Position numbers and translations under genes: made by a program. Of a stretch of DNA of 40,653 nt, positions 1 through 7,240 are shown in pieces. This DNA is from Alphaproteobacteria bacterium. GTDB lineage: Bacteria; Desulfobacterota; Binatia; UBA12015. The stretch is taken from positions 1 to 40,653 of the forward strand of contig JAFMJW010000008.1 in assembly GCA_017853315.1 (NCBI GenBank), read 5' to 3'. Positions within the stretch are counted from its first letter, which is position 1. The number at the start of each line of letters is the position of its first letter. The notes under the pieces are model-generated. The model was not told the origin of the DNA. It did no database searches and worked only from the letters and a program-made list of their open reading frames with translations.

Positions 1-786
1 ATCACGTCCAAGAGCTACCTGAAGGACATCGTCGAGAAGGAGAGCGCCTTCACCGCCGGCCGCACGATCTACCAGACCTACGAGGCCGTGTACTTCGACC
101 CGTCGGGCGCCGAGGTCGGGCGCCGCAGCGACACCTACATGCGCGCCGACCGCAACAAGACGCGCGAGACGAGCAAGTACAAGGAGCAGGACCAGCTCGC
201 GACCTGGACCCCCGAGGACATCGAGCGCTTCCAGGCCGAGTACCGGGCGGAAAAGCGCACGGCGGAGCGCTTCTGGGAGGACGTGAAGGTCGGCGACGAG
301 ATCGGCCGCGTCATCAAGGGCCCGCTCACCGGCACGGCCGAGATCGCCTTCGAGTCGTTCTTCGGCGTCTACCTGGTGGGCAACGTGGTGGCGTCCCGGC
401 TCCTCGACAAGCACCCGATGCTCATGGTGCCGAACGAGCAGGGGGTTCCCGAGCCGCCGCAGCGCGTGCACTGGGACAACCGCTTCACCCAGAACACGCT
501 GGGCCTCGCCGGCGCCTACGACCTCGGCCTCGAGCGCCTCTCCTGGATGTGCCACGCCGTGCAGAACTGGGTCGGCGACGGCGGCTTCCTCTCGTTCGTC
601 GACGCCCGTTACAAGAAGTTCAACTACCTGGGGGACGTGACCTGGGCGACCGGCAAGGTGGTCGACAAGATGGAGCGGGACGGGCGCAAGCTCGTGAAGC
701 TCGACCTGTGGACGTTCAATCACCGCGACCAGGTGACGGCGACCGCGGTGGCGGAGGCCGAGCTCGCGAGCCGCTCCGGGCGCTGA
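1..786 (+). CDS. MaoC-like acyl dehydratase, C-terminal part (5' truncated by window edge)
   Basis: The frame is open from the first base, so the true start lies outside the window; the first in-frame start codon inside (GTG at 88) falls in conserved-looking sequence and is not believed. The visible 261 residues look like one and a half hot-dog folds of a MaoC/FAS1-type dehydratase: an N-terminal remnant ending near DTYMRADRN, a charged linker (about residues 50-90), then a second domain with FWEDVKVGDEIG and a tail of the type seen in acyl dehydratases (AYDLGLERLSWMCHAVQNWVGDGGF). Such proteins hydrate enoyl-CoA thioesters in the cytoplasm. The classic catalytic Asp/His motif is not obvious in the visible part, so it may lie upstream or be absent. 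It ends 16 nt before the flippase/sulfatase gene on the same strand, so the two may be co-transcribed, although no functional link is clear. Confidence 0.75.
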   Translation: MTSKSYLKDIVEKESAFTAGRTIYQTYEAVYFDPSGAEVGRRSDTYMRADRNKTRETSKYKEQDQLATWTPEDIERFQAEYRAEKRTAERFWEDVKVGDEIGRVIKGPLTGTAEIAFESFFGVYLVGNVVASRLLDKHPMLMVPNEQGVPEPPQRVHWDNRFTQNTLGLAGAYDLGLERLSWMCHAVQNWVGDGGFLSFVDARYKKFNYLGDVTWATGKVVDKMERDGRKLVKLDLWTFNHRDQVTATAVAEAELASRSGR

Positions 787-802
787 GCCGCCGCGCCGAC
801 GC

Positions 803-3800
803 ATGACCGACGCACCACCGCCTCCGCCGGCCGCCTCGCGGACGGCGGTGCGCTTCCTCGTGAAGGCGCTCCTCACGGCGGGGGCGTTCTGGCTGCTGTT
901 CGCCCACAGGGTCACCGACCCCGATGGCCGCTCGGCGACCACCTTCGAGGTGATCCGCGACTTCCTGCCGCGGATCGACTTCGGGACCTTCGTCCGCTTC
1001 GTCCTGCTCGCCACCGCGACCAAGGTCGTCGGCATCCTCGCCAGCATGCTGCGATGGTCGGTGCTGCTGCGCGGGCAAGGGATCGACCTGCCGTTCCGCC
1101 ACGTCTTCGGCTCGTTCCTGATCGGGCGCTTCCTCGGCACCTTCCTGCCGTCGACGATCGGGCTCGACGGCTACAAGCTCTACGACGCCGCCCGCTTCTC
1201 GGGGCGCTCGGTCGAGGCCTCCGGCGCGACGCTCGTCGAGAAGGTGCTCGGCTTCACCGGCATCTTCCTGACCTACCTCGTGGCACTGCCCTTCGGCGTG
1301 TCGATCTTCGGGGACCGCGCGCGGCAGGTGGCGGCGCTGACCCTGCCGGTGGCGCTGCTCCCGGTGCTCGCGTGCTTCCTCGTGTTCGTGTGGCCGGGGC
1401 CGCCCTTCGTGCGCTGGATCGCCGCGCGGCTTCCGGGCGGCGCGCACTCGGGATTCCAGGACAGGCTGGTCGCCGCCGTCACCGCCTACCGCGGCAAGCC
1501 GGGCACGATCGCGGCCGCGGCCGTCCTTTCGTTCGTCGTCCACTTCACGACGGCCGCGATGTACTTCTTCACCGCGCTCGCGATCGGCGTGACGGCGGAG
1601 CAGGCGAGCTTCTGGCAGGTCACCTTCGCCTCGATCATCCAGATCCTCGCGACCGTGCTGTCGCCCTTCACGATCGCGGGCGAGGGCATCCGCGAGATCG
1701 CGCAGTACTACCTGCTCGGACACCTCATGGGGCCGGCCGAGTCGATCGTCTCGGCGGCGCTCGGGTTCTGGGCGGCCGAGGCGCTCACCCTGGTGGGAGG
1801 CGTCGTCTGGTGGCTGCGCGGCGACGACTACCGGCCGGCGTGGTGCCGCGTCGACGGCCGGCAGGTCGACTGGAACGAGGCGGCGCTCGCGTCGCGCGAC
1901 CTGGGCTTCGCCGCGCCGGTCGCGGGCAGCGCCGACGCGCCCCCGCCGATCGCGCGGAGGCTCGCGGAAGGTCTCGTGCTCGGCGCGGCGGGCGGGCTCC
2001 TCGCGGGATGGCTGCTCGGGGCGGGCGACGCCGCGACCACGGTCGCGCTGTCGGGCGCCGGCGAGGAGCGCCAGGTGCTCTGGTTCGGCGTGCTGCTGTA
2101 CGGCGTCGTGCTGGCAGGAATCGGCGCCGGCGCGGGCGCGGCCCTCGCACTGCTCCCGCTCGCCGCGGCGTCGCTGCGGCGGGCGACGGTGCCGTTCGCG
2201 TTCGCAGCGGCCTTCCTGCCGCTCGGCCTCGCGGTCTCCGTCTTCCGCCTGCAGCGCGACTTCTGGATGGAGCAGCGTCCGCCGATCCCCGTGCTCGCGG
2301 CGGCGTTCGTCGCGGCGGTACTGGCGACGGCGCTGCTCGCGTGGTGGCTCGCGCGCCCCGGCGGCGCCGCGCGATCGCCGCTCGCCCGGCTCGGGCGAGC
2401 GCTCGCGCTCTGGCTCGCAACCGCGGGCATCGGGGCCGCGGCCGCCGCGGCGACGGCTCCGCCGCCGCCCGTTCCCCCGGCCGCGCGCAGCGAGGTTCCG
2501 GCGGTGCTGCGCGACCGTCCGAACCTCGTGCTGGTGATCGTCGACACGCTCCGCGCGGACCACCTGGGCGTCTACGGCGACGGGCGCGGGCTCTCGCCGC
2601 ACCTCGACGCGGTCGCGAAGCAGGGCACGGCGTTCCGCGGCGCGGGCCAGTCGTCGTGGACCAAGCCCTCGATCGCGACGATTCTCACTTCGCTCTACGC
2701 GTCCTCCCACATGGCGATGAGCAAGGCCGCCGTGCTGCCGGACTCGGTCACGACCGTCGCCGAGGCGCTGCGCGACGCCGGCTACACGACGGCGGGTTTC
2801 GTCTCGAACGTGAACCTGGCGCCCTCGTTCGGCTTCCAGCAGGGCTTCGGCGAGTACACCTACCTCGCCCCCGACTACCTCTTCGGCGCGGCCGAGTCCT
2901 CGTCGAAACTCGTGCTCTACAGCCTGCTGCGCAAGGTCCGCTTCACCGTCGACAAGCGACGGGTGGTCTCGCAGTACTACCAGGACTCGCGCAAGGTGAA
3001 CGGGCTCGTCCTGCCGTGGATCGAGCGCCACCGGGACGACCGCTTCTTCCTGCTCGTCCACTACATGGACCCGCACGATCCCTACTTCCGCCATCCCTAC
3101 GACGGCGAGGCGATCGCGCGGGTCGAGAACCCGAATCCCCCGCCCACCCTCGCGCCCCGGATGCGCGAGCTCTACGCGGGCGAGGTCGGGTACATGGACG
3201 AGAGCTTCGGGGAGCTGGTCGCGACGCTGGAGCGGGTCGGCGCCTGGGATCGCACCGCGCTGGTCCTGGTCGCCGACCACGGCGAGGAGTTCCAGGACCA
3301 CGGCGGCTGGTGGCACGGCACGACGCTCTACGAGGAGGCGATCGACGTGCCGCTGGTCGTGAAGTGGCCGGCCGGCGTCGCCGTGCCGCAGGCACCTGCG
3401 GCGATCGGTGCGCGCGGCCGCCTGCTCGACGTGGCGCCCACGCTCGCGACGCTCGCCGGACTCGCCCTGCCCGCGGGCTGGCAGGGCACCGACCTCGCGA
3501 GCCCGATCGCGGCCGACCGCCCGCTGTTCGCCGAGGAGGACCACGAGGGCAACGTGCTCTCGGCCGTGCAGGTGGGCGACTGGAAACTCCTGCGCGCGAA
3601 CCCGGGCAACCCCCGGCACCTCGCCCCCGAGGAGCTCTACGATCTCTCGTCGGACCCCCGCGAGAAGAAGAACCTCGCGGCCGCGGACGCAGCGCGGGTC
3701 GCGGGGCTCGGAGGCTCGCTCGCGGAGATGGCGAAGGTCGCCGCCGGCGCCGCGGTGGAGAAGGGCGCCGACGTGCAGATGGACGACGCGACCCGCGAGC

Positions 3801-3829
3801 GCCTGCGGGCGCTCGGCTACGTGCAGTAG
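803..3829 (+). CDS. Fusion of flippase-like (UPF0104/LPG-synthase TM) domain with sulfatase-like alkaline phosphatase superfamily domain
   Basis: A 1008-residue protein in three parts. Residues about 12-340 are a polytopic membrane domain of the lysylphosphatidylglycerol-synthase TM (UPF0104) type, with GRFLGTFLPSTIGLDGYKLY near residue 110 and a second conserved block around SPFTIAGEGIREIAQYYL. Residues about 385-555 add roughly five more hydrophobic helices and end in an Ala/Pro linker. Residues about 572-1008 are a type I sulfatase-like fold: VLVIVDTLRADHLGVYG (metal-binding Asp), HYMDPHDPY, VADHGEEFQDHGGWWHGTTL (Asp/His metal ligands), and a C-terminal LYDLSSDPREKKNL typical of sulfatases. 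The nucleophile motif reads SSWTKPSIATILTS, with Thr620 where sulfatases have the Cys or Ser converted to formylglycine. A threonine cannot be so converted; phosphotransferase relatives (LtaS, EptA) do use threonine. It may therefore move or hydrolyse a phosphate- or sulfate-linked headgroup on a lipid at the membrane; the substrate is unknown. ATG 803 lies 16 nt after the dehydratase stop. Confidence 0.85.
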   Translation: MTDAPPPPPAASRTAVRFLVKALLTAGAFWLLFAHRVTDPDGRSATTFEVIRDFLPRIDFGTFVRFVLLATATKVVGILASMLRWSVLLRGQGIDLPFRHVFGSFLIGRFLGTFLPSTIGLDGYKLYDAARFSGRSVEASGATLVEKVLGFTGIFLTYLVALPFGVSIFGDRARQVAALTLPVALLPVLACFLVFVWPGPPFVRWIAARLPGGAHSGFQDRLVAAVTAYRGKPGTIAAAAVLSFVVHFTTAAMYFFTALAIGVTAEQASFWQVTFASIIQILATVLSPFTIAGEGIREIAQYYLLGHLMGPAESIVSAALGFWAAEALTLVGGVVWWLRGDDYRPAWCRVDGRQVDWNEAALASRDLGFAAPVAGSADAPPPIARRLAEGLVLGAAGGLLAGWLLGAGDAATTVALSGAGEERQVLWFGVLLYGVVLAGIGAGAGAALALLPLAAASLRRATVPFAFAAAFLPLGLAVSVFRLQRDFWMEQRPPIPVLAAAFVAAVLATALLAWWLARPGGAARSPLARLGRALALWLATAGIGAAAAAATAPPPPVPPAARSEVPAVLRDRPNLVLVIVDTLRADHLGVYGDGRGLSPHLDAVAKQGTAFRGAGQSSWTKPSIATILTSLYASSHMAMSKAAVLPDSVTTVAEALRDAGYTTAGFVSNVNLAPSFGFQQGFGEYTYLAPDYLFGAAESSSKLVLYSLLRKVRFTVDKRRVVSQYYQDSRKVNGLVLPWIERHRDDRFFLLVHYMDPHDPYFRHPYDGEAIARVENPNPPPTLAPRMRELYAGEVGYMDESFGELVATLERVGAWDRTALVLVADHGEEFQDHGGWWHGTTLYEEAIDVPLVVKWPAGVAVPQAPAAIGARGRLLDVAPTLATLAGLALPAGWQGTDLASPIAADRPLFAEEDHEGNVLSAVQVGDWKLLRANPGNPRHLAPEELYDLSSDPREKKNLAAADAARVAGLGGSLAEMAKVAAGAAVEKGADVQMDDATRERLRALGYVQ

Positions 3830-3887
3830 CGCGCGCCGGAATGCGCGGCCGCGGCCGCCTGCGGGTGCGCGGCCGCCGAGCCGTCCC

Positions 3888-5024
3888 TCAGGCGATCGCG
3901 CCCGAGCCGCGCAGCTTCGCGATCGCGTCCGCGCCGACGCCCCAGTCGGCGAGTGCTGCGTCGGTGTGCTGGCCCGGCACCGCGGGTGGCCCCTGGATCC
4001 CGGGCGCCGTGCGGCTGAAGCGGGGAGCCGGTGCCGGCTGCACGAAGCCGTCCTTCTCGACGAAGGTTTCGCGCGCGCGGAGGTGGGGATGCGCCGGCGC
4101 CTCCGACATCGAGAGGACCGGCGCGAAGCACACGTCGGTTCCCTCCATGATCGCGCACCACTCGTCGCGGGTCTTGCGCAGGAAGACTTCCTTCAGGCGC
4201 TCCTTGGTCTCGGGCCAGCGCGCCATGTCCATCTGGTGCGGCATGTCCTGGTCGGCGAGCCCGGTGAGCTCGAGGAGCTGCTTGCAGAACTGCGGCTCGA
4301 TCGAGCCGATCGAGACGTACTCGCCGTCCTTGCACTCGTAGACGTCGTAGAACCAGGCGCCGGTGTCGAGCATGTTCGTGCCGCGCTCGTCCTTCCACAG
4401 CCCGCCCTGGCGGAATCCGTGGAACATGGTCATCAGGATCGCGGCCCCGTCGACCATCGCCGCGTCGACGACCTGTCCCTTGCCCGAGCGCTGTCGCTCG
4501 ACCAGCGCGCACGCCATGCCGAAGGCGAGCATGAGCCCGCCGCCGCCGAAGTCGCCGACGAGGTTGAGCGGTGGCACCGGCGCCCCGCCGGCACGCCCGA
4601 TCGGGTCGAGCGCGCCCGCGAGTGCGATGTAGTTGATGTCGTGGCCGGCGGCCTTCGCCATCGGGCCGTCCTGGCCCCAGCCGGTCATGCGCCCGTAGAC
4701 CAGCCGCGGGTTGCGGGCGAGGCAGGCGTCCGGGCCGAGCCCGAGCTTCTCCATCACCCCGGGGCGAAAGCCCTCGACGAGCCCGTCGGCCTTGGCGACG
4801 AGGTCGAGGACCAGCGCCACGCCCTCGGGGTTCTTCAGGTCGACGCCGATCGAGCGGCGCCCGCGGTTCAGGAGGTCGAAGGAGGCGCCGCCTCCTCCGC
4901 GGACGCGGTCGGCGCGGTCGACCCGCAGCACGTCGGCGCCCATGTCCGACAGCATCATCGCGCAGAACGGCCCCGGGCCGATGCCCGCGACCTCGACGAT
5001 CCGGATTCCCTCGAGTGGACCCAC
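3888..5024 (-). CDS. mcr: CaiB/BaiF-family protein, alpha-methylacyl-CoA racemase type
   Basis: 378 residues, the usual length for family III CoA-transferases. It begins MGPLEGIRIVEVAGIGPGPF and carries the CaiB/BaiF signatures LLNRGRRSIGVDLKNPEG and GQVVDAAMVDGA. The racemase branch is indicated by AGHDINYIALAGAL, NLVGDFGGGG and SIEPQFCKQLL. These place His128, Asp158 and Glu243 where Mycobacterium MCR has its catalytic His126, Asp156 and Glu241. The expected reaction is epimerisation of (2R)- and (2S)-methylacyl-CoA, needed before beta-oxidation of branched fatty acids or sterol side chains. The start is GTG with a good Shine-Dalgarno (AAGGAG, spacing about 9). A TTGGAC-18-TAGAGG promoter lies 40-70 nt upstream, so it can be transcribed independently of yajD. 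It converges on the flippase/sulfatase gene. A succinyl-CoA-type transferase is less likely given the intact racemase residues. Confidence 0.9.
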   Translation of the reverse strand: MGPLEGIRIVEVAGIGPGPFCAMMLSDMGADVLRVDRADRVRGGGGASFDLLNRGRRSIGVDLKNPEGVALVLDLVAKADGLVEGFRPGVMEKLGLGPDACLARNPRLVYGRMTGWGQDGPMAKAAGHDINYIALAGALDPIGRAGGAPVPPLNLVGDFGGGGLMLAFGMACALVERQRSGKGQVVDAAMVDGAAILMTMFHGFRQGGLWKDERGTNMLDTGAWFYDVYECKDGEYVSIGSIEPQFCKQLLELTGLADQDMPHQMDMARWPETKERLKEVFLRKTRDEWCAIMEGTDVCFAPVLSMSEAPAHPHLRARETFVEKDGFVQPAPAPRFSRTAPGIQGPPAVPGQHTDAALADWGVGADAIAKLRGSGAIA

Positions 5025-5066
5025 GTGTGCGTCTCCTTCCGCGGCGCGGGAGCCGCGCCGTCGCCA

Positions 5067-5096
5067 CCTCTACGGAAAGCGCCCGGCCGGGTCCAA
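5067..5096 (-). promoter_or_regulatory. Promoter of the CaiB/BaiF racemase gene
   Basis: On the minus strand TTGGAC (5096-5091) is followed after 18 nt by TAGAGG (5072-5067). The transcript would begin about 35 nt before the GTG start and include its Shine-Dalgarno. The 18-nt spacing and TAG-type -10 match several other candidates in this window. Both boxes are imperfect against the sigma-70 consensus. The 139-nt gap 5025-5163 holds nothing else recognisable. Confidence 0.5.
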
Positions 5097-5163
5097 CGCG
5101 TGCAGGTGGTGCCGCGCGCGACGTCCGCGCGATCCGGCAGGTCGCGCCGGCCCCGGCAACGCC

Positions 5164-5493
5164 TCAGCCGCGACGGTCGCGGCCCGCGAGCCAGTCGCCG
5201 AGGACGCCGCGCGAGTGTTCCGCGTCGTGGCAGTCAACGCAGAGGTTCTCCCAGTTGCTGCCGTCGGGAGGGTTGCGGTCGTGGTTGCCGTCCCTGTGGT
5301 GCACGGTCAGCAGGTGCAGGTTCCCGGCCTCGAACTCGCGCGCGCAGCGCGCGCAGATCCAGCCGTGGATCGCGAGCGAGCGCTCCCGGTATCCCCGGGA
5401 GCGGGCGAGCTGCTCGCGGCGCGCCTCGCGGAAGACCTCGTCGTGGTCGACGTCGCGCGTCGTTCCGGGGCGGGATCTGGGCTTGAAGCGCAA
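5164..5493 (-). CDS. yajD: HNH nuclease family protein, YajD-like
   Basis: 109 residues, close to the 115 of E. coli YajD, with the same motif order: RGYRERSLAIHGWICARCAREF, then LTVHHRDGNHDRNPPDGSNW, then NLCVDCHDAEHS. The two CxxC pairs fit the zinc-knuckle HNH class, and the central His-His with the following Asn and CH form the beta-beta-alpha metal site. DNA cleavage is expected from the family, but the cellular role of YajD is not established. The chosen start is TTG at 5493, since no ATG or GTG lies between it and the preceding stop region; a start inside the end of the upstream ferritin-like gene is not excluded. It sits 25 nt downstream of that gene and is probably co-transcribed with it. 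Confidence 0.8.
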   Translation of the reverse strand: MRFKPRSRPGTTRDVDHDEVFREARREQLARSRGYRERSLAIHGWICARCAREFEAGNLHLLTVHHRDGNHDRNPPDGSNWENLCVDCHDAEHSRGVLGDWLAGRDRRG

Positions 5494-5518
5494 GGCGTCG
5501 CGCGGGCGGGCGGCCGAC

Positions 5519-6121
5519 TCAGCTCGCCTCGTCGAGTCCCAGGTCGCCGCCGAGAGCCTCGCTCTCGGCCGACTCCATCAGGGCCACGACCTCGGCGTCC
5601 GCCTTGCGGTAGCGCGCGATCGCCTCGTCGAAGCGCCCGGACTGGCCACGCTCCGCCGCAAGCTGGCGGCCGTACTTGCGGATCCAGTCGATGTGCCAGG
5701 CCTCGTCCGAGCTCACCGCGCGGAGCACCTGCTCGGTGTCCGCGTCGACGCCGGGGCGCCGCAGGTGCTGCTGGTACCGGCGCAGCGCCCGCTGCTCGAC
5801 GACCACCGTGAGCGCCATCAGGTCGATCACGTCGCGCGGCATGCCGCAGGCTCGCCCCATGCGGGTCTGGTAGCCGTCGCAGACCACGAGCGGCTTGTGC
5901 CCCGCGCGCACGATGCGGTCGGTCCACAGCCAGGCGTGCCGGGTCTCGTCGGCCAGGTGCTGCGAGAGCTGGATCTGAGCGTCCGGCTCGGGGAGGTGCT
6001 TGAGCAGGCGGAACAGCAGGTTCGCACCGTGCTGCTCGGCGTTGCGGTAGTAGGAGAACACCGCGACCTCGGGAGGGATCGACGGGTCGATCTCGGTCTC
6101 GATCACCTGCTTCTCGGACAT
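5519..6121 (-). CDS. Ferritin-like diiron-domain protein
   Basis: 200 residues beginning MSEKQVIETEI. A four-helix diiron carboxylate site is complete in sequence: Glu29 (NAEQHGANLL), Glu59-x2-His62 (ADETRHAW), Glu109 (VVVEQRAL) and Glu140-x2-His143 (SSDEAWHIDW). This is the ExxH spacing of ferritin-like oxidases and hydroxylases. The substrate cannot be told; members include rubrerythrin-like peroxidases and hydroxylases such as MiaE. The C-terminus is acidic and probably disordered. The ATG has a strong Shine-Dalgarno (GAGGAGGG, about 6 nt away) and a promoter 60-90 nt upstream. The open frame continues further upstream to 6757, but that part has no family similarity and overlaps the dehydrogenase on the same strand. 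Confidence 0.8.
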   Translation of the reverse strand: MSEKQVIETEIDPSIPPEVAVFSYYRNAEQHGANLLFRLLKHLPEPDAQIQLSQHLADETRHAWLWTDRIVRAGHKPLVVCDGYQTRMGRACGMPRDVIDLMALTVVVEQRALRRYQQHLRRPGVDADTEQVLRAVSSDEAWHIDWIRKYGRQLAAERGQSGRFDEAIARYRKADAEVVALMESAESEALGGDLGLDEAS

Positions 6122-6182
6122 CGTGGAACCCTCCTCGGCAGCCCGGCCTCGCGGCCCGGTCCGCCCCTCACCACCACGCCAG

Positions 6183-6211
6183 ACGGTAGTTTTCGCGCAA
6201 GGCCATCGCAA
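6183..6211 (-). promoter_or_regulatory. Promoter of ferritin-like / yajD unit
   Basis: Minus strand: TTGCGA (6211-6206), a 17-nt spacer, then TACCGT (6188-6183), which fits a TAnnnT -10. A transcript from about 6176 would have a leader near 55 nt containing the Shine-Dalgarno. This stretch has visibly more A and T than its surroundings. It separates the ferritin-like gene from the dehydrogenase/polysaccharide run upstream. Confidence 0.5.
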
Positions 6212-6242
6212 TGGCACCCTGGGTCGACGCATCGCGTTAGCA

Positions 6243-6260
6243 GCCCGTGCCGGCACGGGC
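6243..6260. repeat. Perfect 18-bp palindrome downstream of the SDR gene
   Basis: GCCCGTGCCGGCACGGGC is a perfect dyad (9 + 9 with no spacer). It lies 52 nt past the dehydrogenase stop and just upstream of the ferritin-like promoter. As RNA it could form a 7-bp hairpin with a CCGG loop, but no U-tract follows on either strand. It could be a weak terminator or a dimeric regulator site; the sequence does not decide. Confidence 0.4.
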
Positions 6261-6312
6261 AAGGGACGGAATGCGGGGCGTCGCTCCGTCCGCATGCGGC
6301 CGAGGCCCGGCG

Positions 6313-7125
6313 TCAGGTCGTCAGGTCCGGCAGCACCGGGAGTCGCATGCGCGCGGTCGCGCGGCGAAACATCCCGGGCACGAGGAGGCGGAACACGTAC
6401 GAGAAGCCGACGTGCCGGGGCACCGTGACCTCGTAGTCGCCTCGCTCGAGCGCGCGCAGCACGGCCGCGCAGAACACGTCGGGCTCGATGAACGCGCGCT
6501 TGGCCACCTCGGGCATGCGCGCCAGCACCTCGGGCGTGAACATCTCGGTGCGCACGACCGCCGGGTGCACGCACAGCACGTGGATCCCGAGCGGGTCGAA
6601 CTCGTAGGCGAGGCTCTCGGAGAGTCCGGAGATCGCGAACTTCGTGGACGCGTAGACGGCCTCGTCGGGTTGGCCGAGCTTCCCGGCGACCGAGGAGAGG
6701 TTCACGATCCAGCCTTCGCCGCGACGGCGCATGGCAGGAAGGACGGCCTTGATCCACCAGACCTGTCCGAGCACGTTCACGCGGAACATCCGCTCGATGT
6801 CGTCGACCGGATGGTCCTTGAACAGCCCGTGGGTGTTGTAGCCGGCGTTGTTGACGAGCAGGTCGATGCGGCCGAGCCGGCCCAGGGTCCCTTCGGCCGC
6901 GCGCTCCACCGAGGCTCGCTCGCCGACGTCGCAGGGCACGACGATCGCGTCGCCCCCGGCCGCCCGGATGCCGGCGGCGACCTGCTCGAGTTCGGCCTCG
7001 CGCCGGGCGACGAGCGCCACGCGCATGCCGCGCCGGGCGAGCTGGCGCGCGAGCTCCGCGCCGATCCCGGTCGAGGCCCCGGTCACGATCGCGGTGCGAC
7101 CTGCGTAGTCGGGAAGGCCCTTCAT
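6313..7125 (-). CDS. Short-chain dehydrogenase/reductase (classical SDR)
   Basis: 270 residues. The cofactor motif TGASTGIG spans residues 15-22, followed by CDVGE (adenine ring contact), NNAG at 92-95, Ser144/145 in VNLSSVAG, and the catalytic YASTK with Tyr158 and Lys162. Arg40-Arg41-Arg42 after beta-2 suggests NADP(H) preference. The C-terminal third (EVTVPRHVGFSYVFRLLVPG) is hydrophobic and basic, common in SDRs acting on lipids or long-chain ketones at membranes. Start ATG 7125 is supported by the standard SDR opening (GLPDYAGRTAIVTG) and a moderate GGGAGA Shine-Dalgarno. It lies 115 nt after the O-antigen ligase-like gene and is probably the last member of that leftward run. The substrate is unknown. 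Confidence 0.88.
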   Translation of the reverse strand: MKGLPDYAGRTAIVTGASTGIGAELARQLARRGMRVALVARREAELEQVAAGIRAAGGDAIVVPCDVGERASVERAAEGTLGRLGRIDLLVNNAGYNTHGLFKDHPVDDIERMFRVNVLGQVWWIKAVLPAMRRRGEGWIVNLSSVAGKLGQPDEAVYASTKFAISGLSESLAYEFDPLGIHVLCVHPAVVRTEMFTPEVLARMPEVAKRAFIEPDVFCAAVLRALERGDYEVTVPRHVGFSYVFRLLVPGMFRRATARMRLPVLPDLTT

Positions 7126-7240
7126 GCGCGACTTCTCCCGCACGCCCGATCCCGAGGCAAGCGGGCGAGGTCCGTCGGCGGGACGATTCCCGCGCGCGCC
7201 CTCTCTCCCTCGCGGGGGCGGTCGCCCTCTCGCCGCTCGC

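Noticed and set aside
716..3619. A 967-residue open frame antisense to the flippase/sulfatase gene
   Set aside because: Composition is Arg/Glu/Ala-dominated with no domain; it mirrors the codon bias of the real gene on the other strand. Similar long antisense frames at 16962-19679, 24510-27557 and 30191-35707 were rejected for the same reason.
803..3829. Calling the fusion a formylglycine sulfatase
   Set aside because: The modifiable Cys/Ser is replaced by Thr620, so the standard sulfatase mechanism is not supported.
3830..3887. Repeated GCGGCCGC motifs as a terminator between the convergent sulfatase and racemase genes
   Set aside because: Only an 8-bp self-complementary motif repeated by chance in GC-rich DNA, with a 10-nt loop and no T-run; not strong enough to call.
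5507..6757. 412-residue version of the ferritin-like protein starting at 6757
   Set aside because: The extra 212 residues overlap the dehydrogenase in another frame and are Arg-rich; the start at 6121 has a strong ribosome site and promoter.
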